A DNA stretch of 22,060 nt, taken from positions 1 to 22,060 of the forward strand of contig CALDHJ010000274.1 in NCBI GenBank assembly GCA_937941555.1, given 5' to 3'. Shown here piece after piece: positions 7,675 to 15,046 of this stretch (position 1 is the first letter of the stretch; each line of letters opens with the position of its first letter). The DNA comes from an uncultured Granulosicoccaceae bacterium (lineage in GTDB: Bacteria; Pseudomonadota; Gammaproteobacteria; CALCKW01). Made by a program: the position numbers and the translations under genes. The notes beneath the pieces are model-generated. The model was not told the DNA's origin and ran no database searches. It was given only the letters and a program-made list of their open reading frames with translations.

Positions 7675-7708
7675 GTCGACATCACCCGCCGAGTCGGGTG
7701 ATGTCGAC
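7675..7708 (+). promoter_or_regulatory. Intra-operon hairpin between dctP and dctQ
   Basis: Perfect 14-bp inverted repeat: GTCGACATCACCCG (7675-7688), loop CCGAGT (7689-7694), CGGGTGATGTCGAC (7695-7708). It starts 15 bases after the dctP stop and ends 14 bases before dctQ. No T-run follows, so it is more likely an mRNA-stabilising or partial-termination element that keeps the binding protein in excess over the membrane subunits. That role is inferred from position. Confidence 0.7.
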
Positions 7709-7722
7709 CGGTTGAAAGTGCT

Positions 7723-8244
7723 ATGTCTATTGTGTTGCGCAGTTTGCGCACCCTGAATCGTGGCCTAGAGCAGCTGACGTCCGTGCTCTCGACCGCAATT
7801 GTCGCGGTCATGGTGCTCGCGCTCACCCTGAGCGCGGTTACGCGCTATGTCAGCGGTACCGGATACGACTGGTTCATTGAATTACCACCCGCTCTGGTGC
7901 CCTGGATGGTGTTCCCCTTGCTCGGGCCACTGCTCAGAGCCGGCGCCCATATTCAGGTCGACTTCATCCCGAGTGTGCTGTCCGGTCGTTCGCTGATCGG
8001 CATCAGGGTGGTGGTTTTTACCATCATGCTGTTGGGTGCAGTGATATTTCTCTTTGCCGGTCTCGATGCGGTGAGCTTGTTTCGGCGGCTGGGACAGCTG
8101 ATGGAACTCGAGATCGAGTTGCCCATCTGGTGGATGTACCTGGCGTTTCCGGTCGGCTTCAGCGTCCTGGCGCTGTTTGCGCTTGAGCTGATGCTTGAAT
8201 CGATTGATGACTGGCTGAAAGCCGGACACGGTGACAGCACATGA
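7723..8244 (+). CDS. dctQ: TRAP transporter small permease subunit, DctQ family
   Basis: A 173-residue inner-membrane protein with four predicted helices at about 20-42, 55-73, 91-115 and 134-160, the normal DctQ topology. The second helix begins after the family's aromatic and Glu-rich entry (YDWFIELPPALVPW) and is followed by RAGAHIQVDF, typical of DctQ. It pairs with DctM to form the membrane complex. The stop overlaps the dctM start by four bases (ATGA), implying translational coupling. No strong ribosome binding site precedes its ATG, and the hairpin lies just upstream. Confidence 0.92.
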   Translation: MSIVLRSLRTLNRGLEQLTSVLSTAIVAVMVLALTLSAVTRYVSGTGYDWFIELPPALVPWMVFPLLGPLLRAGAHIQVDFIPSVLSGRSLIGIRVVVFTIMLLGAVIFLFAGLDAVSLFRRLGQLMELEIELPIWWMYLAFPVGFSVLALFALELMLESIDDWLKAGHGDST

Positions 8245-9509
8245 ATGCCCTGGTGGGTTTGTTCTCTGTTGCGCTGTTGATTCTGTCAGTGCCGATTTTC
8301 ATGGTCTTCGGCCTGGGCAGTGCCTCGGTTGCCATTTGGGGTATGGATCTGCCGTGGTCGACCCTGATTCAGGTGTCGTTTGGAGCGATGACCAAGCATG
8401 TGCTGATTGCCGTTCCACTCTTTATTTTCACCGGCATGGTGATGCTCAGAGGCGGGGCCGCAGCGCGATTGGTACATTTTGCGACAACGCTTGTCGGCCA
8501 CTGGCCCGGCGGTCTCGGCATCGCCATGATTCTGGCGATGGGTTTTTTTGCGGCATTTTGCGGCTCCATTCTGGCGGCAATTACGGCCGTTGGCACCATC
8601 ATGATTCCGCAAATGGTGAAACAGGGCTATCCCAAACCTTTCGTTATCGTGCTGGCGGCGTCAGCCGCATTTCTGGAGGCACTGATTCCGCCGTCGAATG
8701 CGGCCATTTTGTTCAGCGCGTTGACTGATGTGCCGGTGTCGAGGACATTTGCCGCTGGTTTTGTGCCGGGCTTTGTGCTGATTTTTTTGCTCAGTGCGCT
8801 CGTGATGTGGCGGTGCCGCGGTTTGCGTAATCCGGTACGCGCTACGGGACGTGAGCGACTGGCCGCATTGAAGTCGGCACTCCCGGGGCTTTTCACACCG
8901 GTGATCATATTGGGCGGAATTTATGCGGGTTTGTTGACTCCGTCAGAATCGGCTGCGGTCGCAGGCGTCTGGGCCATTGCCATCGGGATGGTGATCTATC
9001 GGGAACTGAGCTTTCAAGGCATCCTGCTGGCGTTGCGTGAGACGGCGCGCATTACGGCTGTGATTTTCGCGATCATTGCGATGGCGACCTTTTTGAGTGT
9101 GGTGCTCACTTATTCCCAGGCGCCGCAACAGATCATCGCTTTCTTTACAGACATGGGGGGCACGCCTGCGATGTTTTGGTTTGCCGTCGCGGTGATCTGC
9201 CTGATCCTCGGAACCTTTGTCGAGATTGTCCCGGTGTTCTACTTGACTGTGCCGATTTTTGCCGTGCTGGCACATTCTCTGGGGCAGGACATCCTGCATC
9301 TGTATATCGTGTTTGTCGCGTTTGCCGGGATCGGCATGATTACACCGCCTGTCTGTGTGGGGATTTACACCGCGGCCGGGGTGGCAAAGGAAAGCCCGGA
9401 AAAAGCGTTTCGCGAAGTACCTCTATTTGTGGTGGTCGGTGTGGTGTTCGGATTGATGATGATCCTCTTCCCGGCGGCGGCGACCTGGTTGCCAAATCTC
9501 TTGAACTGA
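8241..9509 (+). CDS. dctM: TRAP transporter large permease subunit, DctM family
   Basis: A 422-residue membrane protein of the ion-transporter superfamily that carries the Na+-driven transport path. It has about a dozen hydrophobic segments. The DctM signature is CGSILAAITAVGTIMIP followed by MVKQGY (107-130); LEALIPPSNAAILFS (145-159) and, in the second half, FVEIVPVFYLTVP and GMITPPVCVGIYTAAGV match the paired re-entrant hairpin regions. Length is typical (about 425). It overlaps dctQ by four bases. Its stop is only 2 bp from the stop of the convergent LysR gene, and a stem-loop spans both ends. Confidence 0.95.
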   Translation: MNALVGLFSVALLILSVPIFMVFGLGSASVAIWGMDLPWSTLIQVSFGAMTKHVLIAVPLFIFTGMVMLRGGAAARLVHFATTLVGHWPGGLGIAMILAMGFFAAFCGSILAAITAVGTIMIPQMVKQGYPKPFVIVLAASAAFLEALIPPSNAAILFSALTDVPVSRTFAAGFVPGFVLIFLLSALVMWRCRGLRNPVRATGRERLAALKSALPGLFTPVIILGGIYAGLLTPSESAAVAGVWAIAIGMVIYRELSFQGILLALRETARITAVIFAIIAMATFLSVVLTYSQAPQQIIAFFTDMGGTPAMFWFAVAVICLILGTFVEIVPVFYLTVPIFAVLAHSLGQDILHLYIVFVAFAGIGMITPPVCVGIYTAAGVAKESPEKAFREVPLFVVVGVVFGLMMILFPAAATWLPNLLN

Positions 9510-9534
9510 CGTCAACGGCGCAGGCTGTTGACGT
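9509..9534 (+). terminator. Stem-loop spanning the convergent dctM and lysR stop codons
   Basis: ACGTCAAC (9509-9516) pairs with GTTGACGT (9527-9534). On the plus transcript the stem extends inward through a G-U and two G-C pairs, giving 11 bp around a GCAG loop. No T-run follows. It starts on the last base of the dctM stop and also encodes the last residues of the LysR protein. It may be a 3' mRNA stabiliser or a rho-independent-like end for dctPQM. Confidence 0.4.
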
Positions 9535-10432
9535 ACTGCACCCTGTCGGAGAGTTGCTGCGAGAACTGCTCGACAAATGTCAGTGCTTGGCGCGACAGCA
9601 GATCTCGCCCCGCGGCAATCAGCGCGATCGAGTAGGTGAGGTCCTGCTGCAGTGGCCTGAACACCACGCCACCCATGCGCACGGCTTGCTCGGCAGAGAA
9701 GGGATCGGCTATTGCCAGTACCCCGGCTTCACGCACGAGGGCCGCTGCGACCGGCAGGTTGGCGACGGATAGCCGTGATCGTTTTTTCATTCTGGTCGAC
9801 AGGCCGCTGTCGATCGACAACATCGAATCGGGGTAGTTTCCCCCGAAGGTGACAAAGTCTTCGTTGTCGGCGAGGGTTTCGAGATCCACTGGTCCCATTT
9901 CGTCGGCGAGGCTGTGCGTCTCAGGAATCAGGCACACGTAAGGTGCAGCGGACTGAAACAGCACTTCGACGCCGTGGTAGTCGGGTTCGCGGCCGACAAC
10001 CCCGATGTCGATTCTGCGTGCCTGCACGTCTTCGACAATCGCGGGTGTGTTGCGCGAGTGGATCGCGAATTGGATGTCGGGGTTTTCGCGGTAGACACGG
10101 CTGACCGCGATTGGCAGCTCGATGGTTGCAAGGGACTGAATGGTGCCGATCGAGATCGATCCCCCGCGCGAGGTTCGAATCGACAGAGCGTGTTCCTCGA
10201 GTTGATCGATGCCGACAAACATGCTGTCAACGGCTCGATAGAACGCGTGACCCTCCACCGTGGGTGCCAGGCCGCGACCAACCCGTGCGAAGAGTTCGAA
10301 TCCGACCGCGGTTTCGAGGTCTGCGACGAGTCGGCTCACGCTGGGCTGCGAAATGTGCAACATCTTCGCCGCGTCGGTGATTGAGCCGCACAGCATGGTC
10401 GCGCGGTAGGCTTCGAGTTGTCGCAGATTCAT
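9512..10432 (-). CDS. LysR-type transcriptional regulator 1
   Basis: A 306-residue LysR-family regulator. The N-terminal winged helix-turn-helix is clear (MNLRQLEAYRATM, then GSITDAAKMLHISQPSVSR and LETAVGFELFAR); the effector-binding domain runs from about 90 to the end. The start at ATG 10432 gives the normal LysR N-terminus; the frame extends 25 codons further upstream with no family match. It converges on dctM and is in tandem with the second LysR gene. By position it could control dctPQM and the divergent catabolic operon. The 166-bp gap to the next LysR gene (10433-10598) holds no supported gene, only a possible weak promoter near 10484-10513. Confidence 0.92.
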   Translation of the reverse strand: MNLRQLEAYRATMLCGSITDAAKMLHISQPSVSRLVADLETAVGFELFARVGRGLAPTVEGHAFYRAVDSMFVGIDQLEEHALSIRTSRGGSISIGTIQSLATIELPIAVSRVYRENPDIQFAIHSRNTPAIVEDVQARRIDIGVVGREPDYHGVEVLFQSAAPYVCLIPETHSLADEMGPVDLETLADNEDFVTFGGNYPDSMLSIDSGLSTRMKKRSRLSVANLPVAAALVREAGVLAIADPFSAEQAVRMGGVVFRPLQQDLTYSIALIAAGRDLLSRQALTFVEQFSQQLSDRVQYVNSLRR

Positions 10433-10598
10433 GGTGTTGCGCGCCGCTGTTGTGGGTACATCGGGTGTGAACGCCCAACGATAATTGCGGCACCATTTTA
10501 AGGCCAAAAAAGCCTGCGGTGTTGCGGCGTTCGCACTTGCCGGGGTTGCGTTGTTTCCTGTGGTCGTTCGGATTCCTGGTGTGGTGAAAGGCGCTCTG

Positions 10599-11525
10599 TC
10601 AATTCAAAGCCACCGCGCCCAACCGATCAAACTCGTGAAACAGTTTGGTTTTGAATGCGCGGCTCAGTCGCGACTCTTGTCGGTAGGCGGGTGACAGCAC
10701 CGAGATACAGTAGCTCAGCATGGGCTTGAACGGCACGAAGACGATGTCGCCGGTGTCGTCTTTGCTCAGTCTGTAGCTCTCGATCGCTATCGGATCGACA
10801 ATCGCGCACGCGACGTTTTTCTCGACGTAGGTCAGCATCGGGATGAAATACTGCGTGACGAATCGGATGTTCAGACGTTGTTCCGCGTCGCCGAATGCGC
10901 GTCGCGTCTTCACGTTGATCTCGTGGCCGTCGTACAGCGACGCCATCGGGTGATTGTCTAGGTCCGCTGGGCGCAGGACTGATTTATTGGCCAGCGGACT
11001 GTGCCGTGACACGGCGCACAGGCACTCGAAGCTAAATCGTTGCTCGGAGACGAGCGATGTGTTGTCCGCCTTGCCATCGACGTAGTCGGAGATTCCGAGA
11101 TCGTATTGCTGTGCGGCGACCAACTGAAACACCGCCTCCGAACTGCGTGAAATCATGGCGCACGCCATCTCGGGCTTGTCCTGCGCGAAGTCGGCGACGA
11201 GGTTGGGCAGCAGGAACACAGATGGTCCGGGCATGGTAACGATGTCGAGCTTTCCGCATTTGAGTCCGGTGATACCGCGCATGTTGTTCTGCAGGCGATC
11301 GATTCGGTCTAGTAACTCCGAACACTCTTCCTTGAGGTAGTGCGCTTCAGGCACCGGGTGCAGCCGTCCTCCGCGGCGTTCGAACAGCTTCATGCCGAAC
11401 TCGTCTTCAAGCGCTGCGATTAATGCGCTGATCGCGGGCTGGCTGCGGTTCAGGCTGCGCGCGGCCTCGGAGACGGAACCCGTCAGCATCAGCTCGTTGA
11501 AGGCCTTCATGTGGTGGATTTTCAC
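10599..11525 (-). CDS. LysR-type transcriptional regulator 2
   Basis: A 308-residue LysR-family regulator with an N-terminal HTH (MKIHHMKAFNELM, GSVSEAARSLNRSQPAISALI, EDEFGMKLFERRGGRL) and a two-lobed effector domain. It is divergent from the TAXI-TRAP unit across a 143-bp AT-rich gap, the classic arrangement for a LysR protein controlling the neighbouring operon and itself. It differs clearly from LysR 1 in sequence, so the two are not a recent duplication. The effector is probably the TAXI substrate or a metabolite of it, by inference. Confidence 0.93.
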   Translation of the reverse strand: MKIHHMKAFNELMLTGSVSEAARSLNRSQPAISALIAALEDEFGMKLFERRGGRLHPVPEAHYLKEECSELLDRIDRLQNNMRGITGLKCGKLDIVTMPGPSVFLLPNLVADFAQDKPEMACAMISRSSEAVFQLVAAQQYDLGISDYVDGKADNTSLVSEQRFSFECLCAVSRHSPLANKSVLRPADLDNHPMASLYDGHEINVKTRRAFGDAEQRLNIRFVTQYFIPMLTYVEKNVACAIVDPIAIESYRLSKDDTGDIVFVPFKPMLSYCISVLSPAYRQESRLSRAFKTKLFHEFDRLGAVALN

Positions 11526-11668
11526 GCGCCAAAACCATAATCAAAATCAATAGGATTAGAGATAATTACAATTTGATTTGATGGGCGTCAAGGGCGTAGG
11601 CTGAATCCGAGCCATTCGCCCGATGACAGCGAGTGGCAGTTGATCCGTTGACCTCAAGGAGAACACTG
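11526..11668. promoter_or_regulatory. Divergent LysR/TAXI regulatory region with AT-rich operator-like repeat
   Basis: The stretch 11531-11582 is strikingly AT-rich for this genome. It contains ATCAAAATCAA at 11540-11550 and the near-complement TTGATTTGAT at 11573-11582, an interrupted inverted repeat with tandem ATCAA/TTGAT units. A TACAAT at 11567-11572 could be a -10 box for the TAXI gene, giving a leader of about 90 bases. This is where a LysR protein would be expected to bind. Assigned by composition and position. Confidence 0.45.
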
Positions 11669-12679
11669 GTGAAAACAGTCAAACAGTTGGTCGGTGCGGT
11701 CGCGCTAGCGGCAGCACTCGGCAGCACATCGGCCATCGCAGCCGACCCAACGTTTTTTCGCATTGGAACCGGTGGCGCTGGCGGCACCTATTTCCCGATT
11801 GGCGGCACCATTGCCAACGGTATTTCAGCGCCACCGGGGTCGCGCCCGTGTGACAAGGGTGGCCAATGCGGCGTGCCCGGTCTGATCGCGATTGCGCAAT
11901 CAACCACAGCGTCTGTCTTCAACAACGCTGCGGTTCAGAACGGTGAACTCGAAGCGGGGCTTGCGGCTGCTGACGTGACCCGCAGCATGTTCCTCGGCGA
12001 AGGCAAGTTCGAGGGCAAGGAACACCCGAAGCTGCGCATTGTCGCCAACCTCTACCCAGAAGATCTGCACCTGGTCATGCCCAAGGGCAGCAGTATCGGC
12101 AACCTCGGTGACCTCGCGGACAAGCGTGTCGGTATTGCTCAGTCGGGCTCCGGTACACAGGTCGCGGTGTTGCAGATGCTCGAAGCCTGGGGTGTGACCC
12201 GCGACAACATGGACGAGGCCGAGCTCAACAACAGCCAGAGTGCCGAGCGCCTCGCGGACGGCCAACTCGACGCCTACTTCTACGCGGCGGGCTGGCCGGT
12301 CGCTGCCATGGTGCAACTGGCGTCGACCAAGGGCATGAGCCTGCACTCGTTCTCTGAAGAGGATCTTGCCAAGATCAACGGCATCATTCCGGCCTACATC
12401 CCGTCCAAGATTCCCGGCGGTGTGTACGAAGGCGTTGATGAAGATGTGTTGACCCCGGCTGTCAGTGCCTTGCTTGTGGTGTCGTCCGATCTGAGCGAAG
12501 AGCTGGTGTACGGCATTACCAAGGCATTGTGGAACGGCAACACCCGCAAGTTGCTCGACAATGGCCATGCCAAAGGCAAGCAGATCACGGCCGAGACTGC
12601 GCTCGACGGTGTTGAAGCGCTCGGTGTGCCGTTGCACGACGGCGCGGCGAAGTTCTACAAGGAAGCCGGCTTGATGTAA
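11669..12679 (+). CDS. TAXI family TRAP transporter solute-binding protein
   Basis: Periplasmic binding protein of the TAXI class of TRAP transporters, 336 residues. A signal peptide (MKTVKQLV then an Ala-rich core to about 22) ends at an AIA site near residue 24. The TAXI signature GTGGAGGTYFPIGG is at 33-46. The segment CDKGGQC (61-67) is a cysteine-paired insert before the IAQST ligand-loop region; SGSGTQ and the later LADGQLDAYF and AAGWP stretches are also family-typical. The start is GTG at 11669, seven bases after AAGGAG at 11656-11661, which rules against the longer reading from 11633. It is followed by a hairpin and the fused permease gene. TAXI ligands include glutamate-like and other carboxylates; the ligand here is unknown. 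Confidence 0.93.
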   Translation: MKTVKQLVGAVALAAALGSTSAIAADPTFFRIGTGGAGGTYFPIGGTIANGISAPPGSRPCDKGGQCGVPGLIAIAQSTTASVFNNAAVQNGELEAGLAAADVTRSMFLGEGKFEGKEHPKLRIVANLYPEDLHLVMPKGSSIGNLGDLADKRVGIAQSGSGTQVAVLQMLEAWGVTRDNMDEAELNNSQSAERLADGQLDAYFYAAGWPVAAMVQLASTKGMSLHSFSEEDLAKINGIIPAYIPSKIPGGVYEGVDEDVLTPAVSALLVVSSDLSEELVYGITKALWNGNTRKLLDNGHAKGKQITAETALDGVEALGVPLHDGAAKFYKEAGLM

Positions 12680-12692
12680 GCGGTTCACTCCG

Positions 12693-12720
12693 GACCGGCT
12701 GGCCTCTGGGCCAGTCGGTC
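12693..12720 (+). promoter_or_regulatory. Intra-operon hairpin between TAXI binding-protein and permease genes
   Basis: GACCGGCTGGCC (12693-12704), loop TCTG (12705-12708), GGCCAGTCGGTC (12709-12720): a 12-bp stem with one G-U pair, 13 bases after the binding-protein stop. A smaller hairpin GTCGG-TTTT-CCGAC follows at 12748-12761. No T-run. Same position as the hairpin in the DctPQM operon, which suggests a shared role in keeping the binding protein in excess. Confidence 0.65.
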
Positions 12721-12814
12721 GACAGTTGCGCAGCGACGAATCCTCAGGTCGGTTTTCCGACGAGTGTGGAACGGTACGGACCGGTAGAAACGTCTCGAAG
12801 GGAGACACGGTGAT

Positions 12815-15043
12815 ATGGCAGACGGGACAACAGCTGACACCTCACACGAATTGACTGCTGAAGAACTGGCGGCAATCGAAGAGAAATACGATGAGGGATC
12901 GGCAACCCGGGCAGTCGGGGCGAAGACGGGACACATTCTGCGTGTTGTCGCCATTGTCTTTGGGCTCTACCACTACTTCACGGCCGGATTCGGCCTGCCA
13001 GCCGACCACTGGCACATGGGCTATCACCTGACGGGTCTGTTCATTCTGACCTACGCCTTCTTTCCCCTTTTCAAAACCAAAAACGCCTTTGCGCTCAAAG
13101 CCGGCGCACTGCGTTTTGGCAATATCCCGCTCTACGATCTCGTGCTCATGGCCTTCGGTGTGTTGGCGTCGCTTTATGTGGGTCTTGCGTGGCGTGGTAT
13201 CGGATTCCTCGGAATCGAGGAACAAACCTTCCGGATGGGAAACCCGAACGGGTATGACGTCTTCTTCGGCGTGGTCATCATCCTGCTGGTGCTCGACCTC
13301 GCGCGGCGCACCCTGGGCTGGGTGTTGCCGGCCATCATCTCGGTGTTCATCTGTTATGCCCTGCTAGGCCCATTTTTTCCGGGCATCCTTCAGCACCCGG
13401 GGGTGAAGTTCAACACCTTCGTGTCAAGCATGTATTTCCCGCAGGAGGGTATTTTCGGGGTCACGCTCTGGGTCGTATCGACCATCGTGTTCCATTTCGT
13501 GCTGTTCGGCGTGATCGCGCAGCGAACCGGCCTCGGCCAACTCTTCATCGACAACGCGACCATCCTCGCGGGTCGCTACACCGGCGGGCCTGCCAAGGTG
13601 TCGGTGGTCTCGTCGGCGTTTTTCGGCACGATTTCCGGATCGTCAGTGGCCAATACCGTGTCGACCGGCGCGTTGACCATCCCCAACATGAAGCGGCTCG
13701 GTTACCCCGGTCATTTTGCTGGCGGCGTTGAAGCCGCTTCATCGGCAGGCGGGCAGATCACGCCGCCGATCATGGGCGCGGCCGCCTTCATCATGGCCGA
13801 GTTTCTCGAAGTCCCTTACACGACCATCGTGATCGCGGCGATTTTCCCAGCGCTGCTGCACTACGTTGGTGTATTCGCTGTTGTGCACCTGATGGCGCGC
13901 AAACTTGATTTGCAAGGCCTGTCCAAAGACATGTTGCCCAAGTTCAGAGCGGTGTGGAAAGACGGTTGGGCCAATATCATTCCGCTCGTGGGCTTGCTGG
14001 TGGTGCTGTTCTCCGGCTACACCCCGTTCATGTCGGCGTTCTGTGGTATATCGCTCGCGGTCATTGTCGGCATGGCGCGGTGGCGCGACCCATTGACGCT
14101 GGTCTACCCGGCCGCGTTCATCGCCTTCGTACTCTGGAAGTACAACGGAGGCGGGTTCGAGCCGGGTATGGCGGCCTTGCTGGTTGCCGGCGCCCTCATC
14201 GGTACGCTGAATCCACAGGCCCGTATCCGCTTGCCGGAGATGTCGGCCGCGATTGAGTTGGGCGTCAAATACGCGCTTGCTGTCGGTGCAGCCTCGGCCG
14301 CAGTGGGCATTGTCGTTGGCGTCATCAACACCACCGGGGTCGGCTTTCGCATCGGGTTCATGGTCACAAGTGGTGCGTCTGCCCTCGCGTCGGATATTTT
14401 CAGCTTCGTGACTCTCGGCGGGTTGCTCGAATTGTTCACGGTGCAGGACCTGCAATTGTTCCTGTCGCTGGTGTTCATCGCCGTGGCCTGCATCCTCATG
14501 GGCGCGGGTATCCCGACGACGGCCCTGTACATCATGTTGGTGTCAGTGGCGCAGCCGGCGTTGGCGCAGCTTGGCATCCCCCCGATCGCGAGTCATATGT
14601 TCGTGCTGTATTACGGGGTCGTGTCTGAAATCACGCCGCCTGTGTGCACGTCGGCCTATGCCGCCGCGGCCATCGCCAATTCAAACCCCTTTCGCACCGG
14701 TATTTCGGCCTTTTCGCTCGGGCTTGGGAAGATCGTAGCGCCGATGGCTTTTGTGTACGCGCCCGTGCTGTTGTTCGTTTCGTCGACCGGATTCGATCTG
14801 TTGGAGTTCTCCTACACCGCAACGAGCTGCATTGCCGGTGTGATCGCCTTGTCGGCGGCGGTGGTCGGGTACTGGCTTGCGCCGATGAATGCGATCGAAC
14901 GGGTGTTGGCGGCAGTTGCTGGCCTGGTGTTCATTGCGCCAAGTTGGCAGGCGGACATTGCCTCACTCTTGATTGTGGCACCGGCGGTGTTGTGGCAACT
15001 GTCCAAGCGGACATCAGCTCGCACTGCCCCGATGACAGGCTGA
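12815..15043 (+). CDS. TRAP transporter fused permease (4TM/12TM DctQM fusion)
   Basis: A 742-residue polytopic membrane protein, the single-chain permease usual in TAXI systems. After a charged cytoplasmic N-terminus (about 1-40) there are four or five DctQ-like helices to about 200, then a DctM-like part with SSAFFGTISGSSVANTVSTG (268-287), GGQITPPIMGAAAFIMAE (309-326), and in the second half AGIPTTALYIM and EITPPVCTSAYAAAAIA. These paired glycine- and proline-rich hairpins mark the ion-transporter fold. Extra helices lie at the C-terminus. ATG 12815 has AAGGGAGAC upstream. Its stop is 3 bp before the FAD oxidoreductase start, so the two are co-translated or nearly so. Confidence 0.94.
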   Translation: MADGTTADTSHELTAEELAAIEEKYDEGSATRAVGAKTGHILRVVAIVFGLYHYFTAGFGLPADHWHMGYHLTGLFILTYAFFPLFKTKNAFALKAGALRFGNIPLYDLVLMAFGVLASLYVGLAWRGIGFLGIEEQTFRMGNPNGYDVFFGVVIILLVLDLARRTLGWVLPAIISVFICYALLGPFFPGILQHPGVKFNTFVSSMYFPQEGIFGVTLWVVSTIVFHFVLFGVIAQRTGLGQLFIDNATILAGRYTGGPAKVSVVSSAFFGTISGSSVANTVSTGALTIPNMKRLGYPGHFAGGVEAASSAGGQITPPIMGAAAFIMAEFLEVPYTTIVIAAIFPALLHYVGVFAVVHLMARKLDLQGLSKDMLPKFRAVWKDGWANIIPLVGLLVVLFSGYTPFMSAFCGISLAVIVGMARWRDPLTLVYPAAFIAFVLWKYNGGGFEPGMAALLVAGALIGTLNPQARIRLPEMSAAIELGVKYALAVGAASAAVGIVVGVINTTGVGFRIGFMVTSGASALASDIFSFVTLGGLLELFTVQDLQLFLSLVFIAVACILMGAGIPTTALYIMLVSVAQPALAQLGIPPIASHMFVLYYGVVSEITPPVCTSAYAAAAIANSNPFRTGISAFSLGLGKIVAPMAFVYAPVLLFVSSTGFDLLEFSYTATSCIAGVIALSAAVVGYWLAPMNAIERVLAAVAGLVFIAPSWQADIASLLIVAPAVLWQLSKRTSARTAPMTG

Positions 15044-15046
15044 CCC

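Noticed and set aside
10150..10190. GTTCGAATC resembling a tRNA T-loop
   Set aside because: It lies inside the LysR 1 coding region with no cloverleaf around it.
10485..10694. Small hydrophobic plus-strand ORF between the two LysR genes
   Set aside because: It starts at a TTG without a ribosome binding site and runs into the antisense of the LysR 2 coding end.
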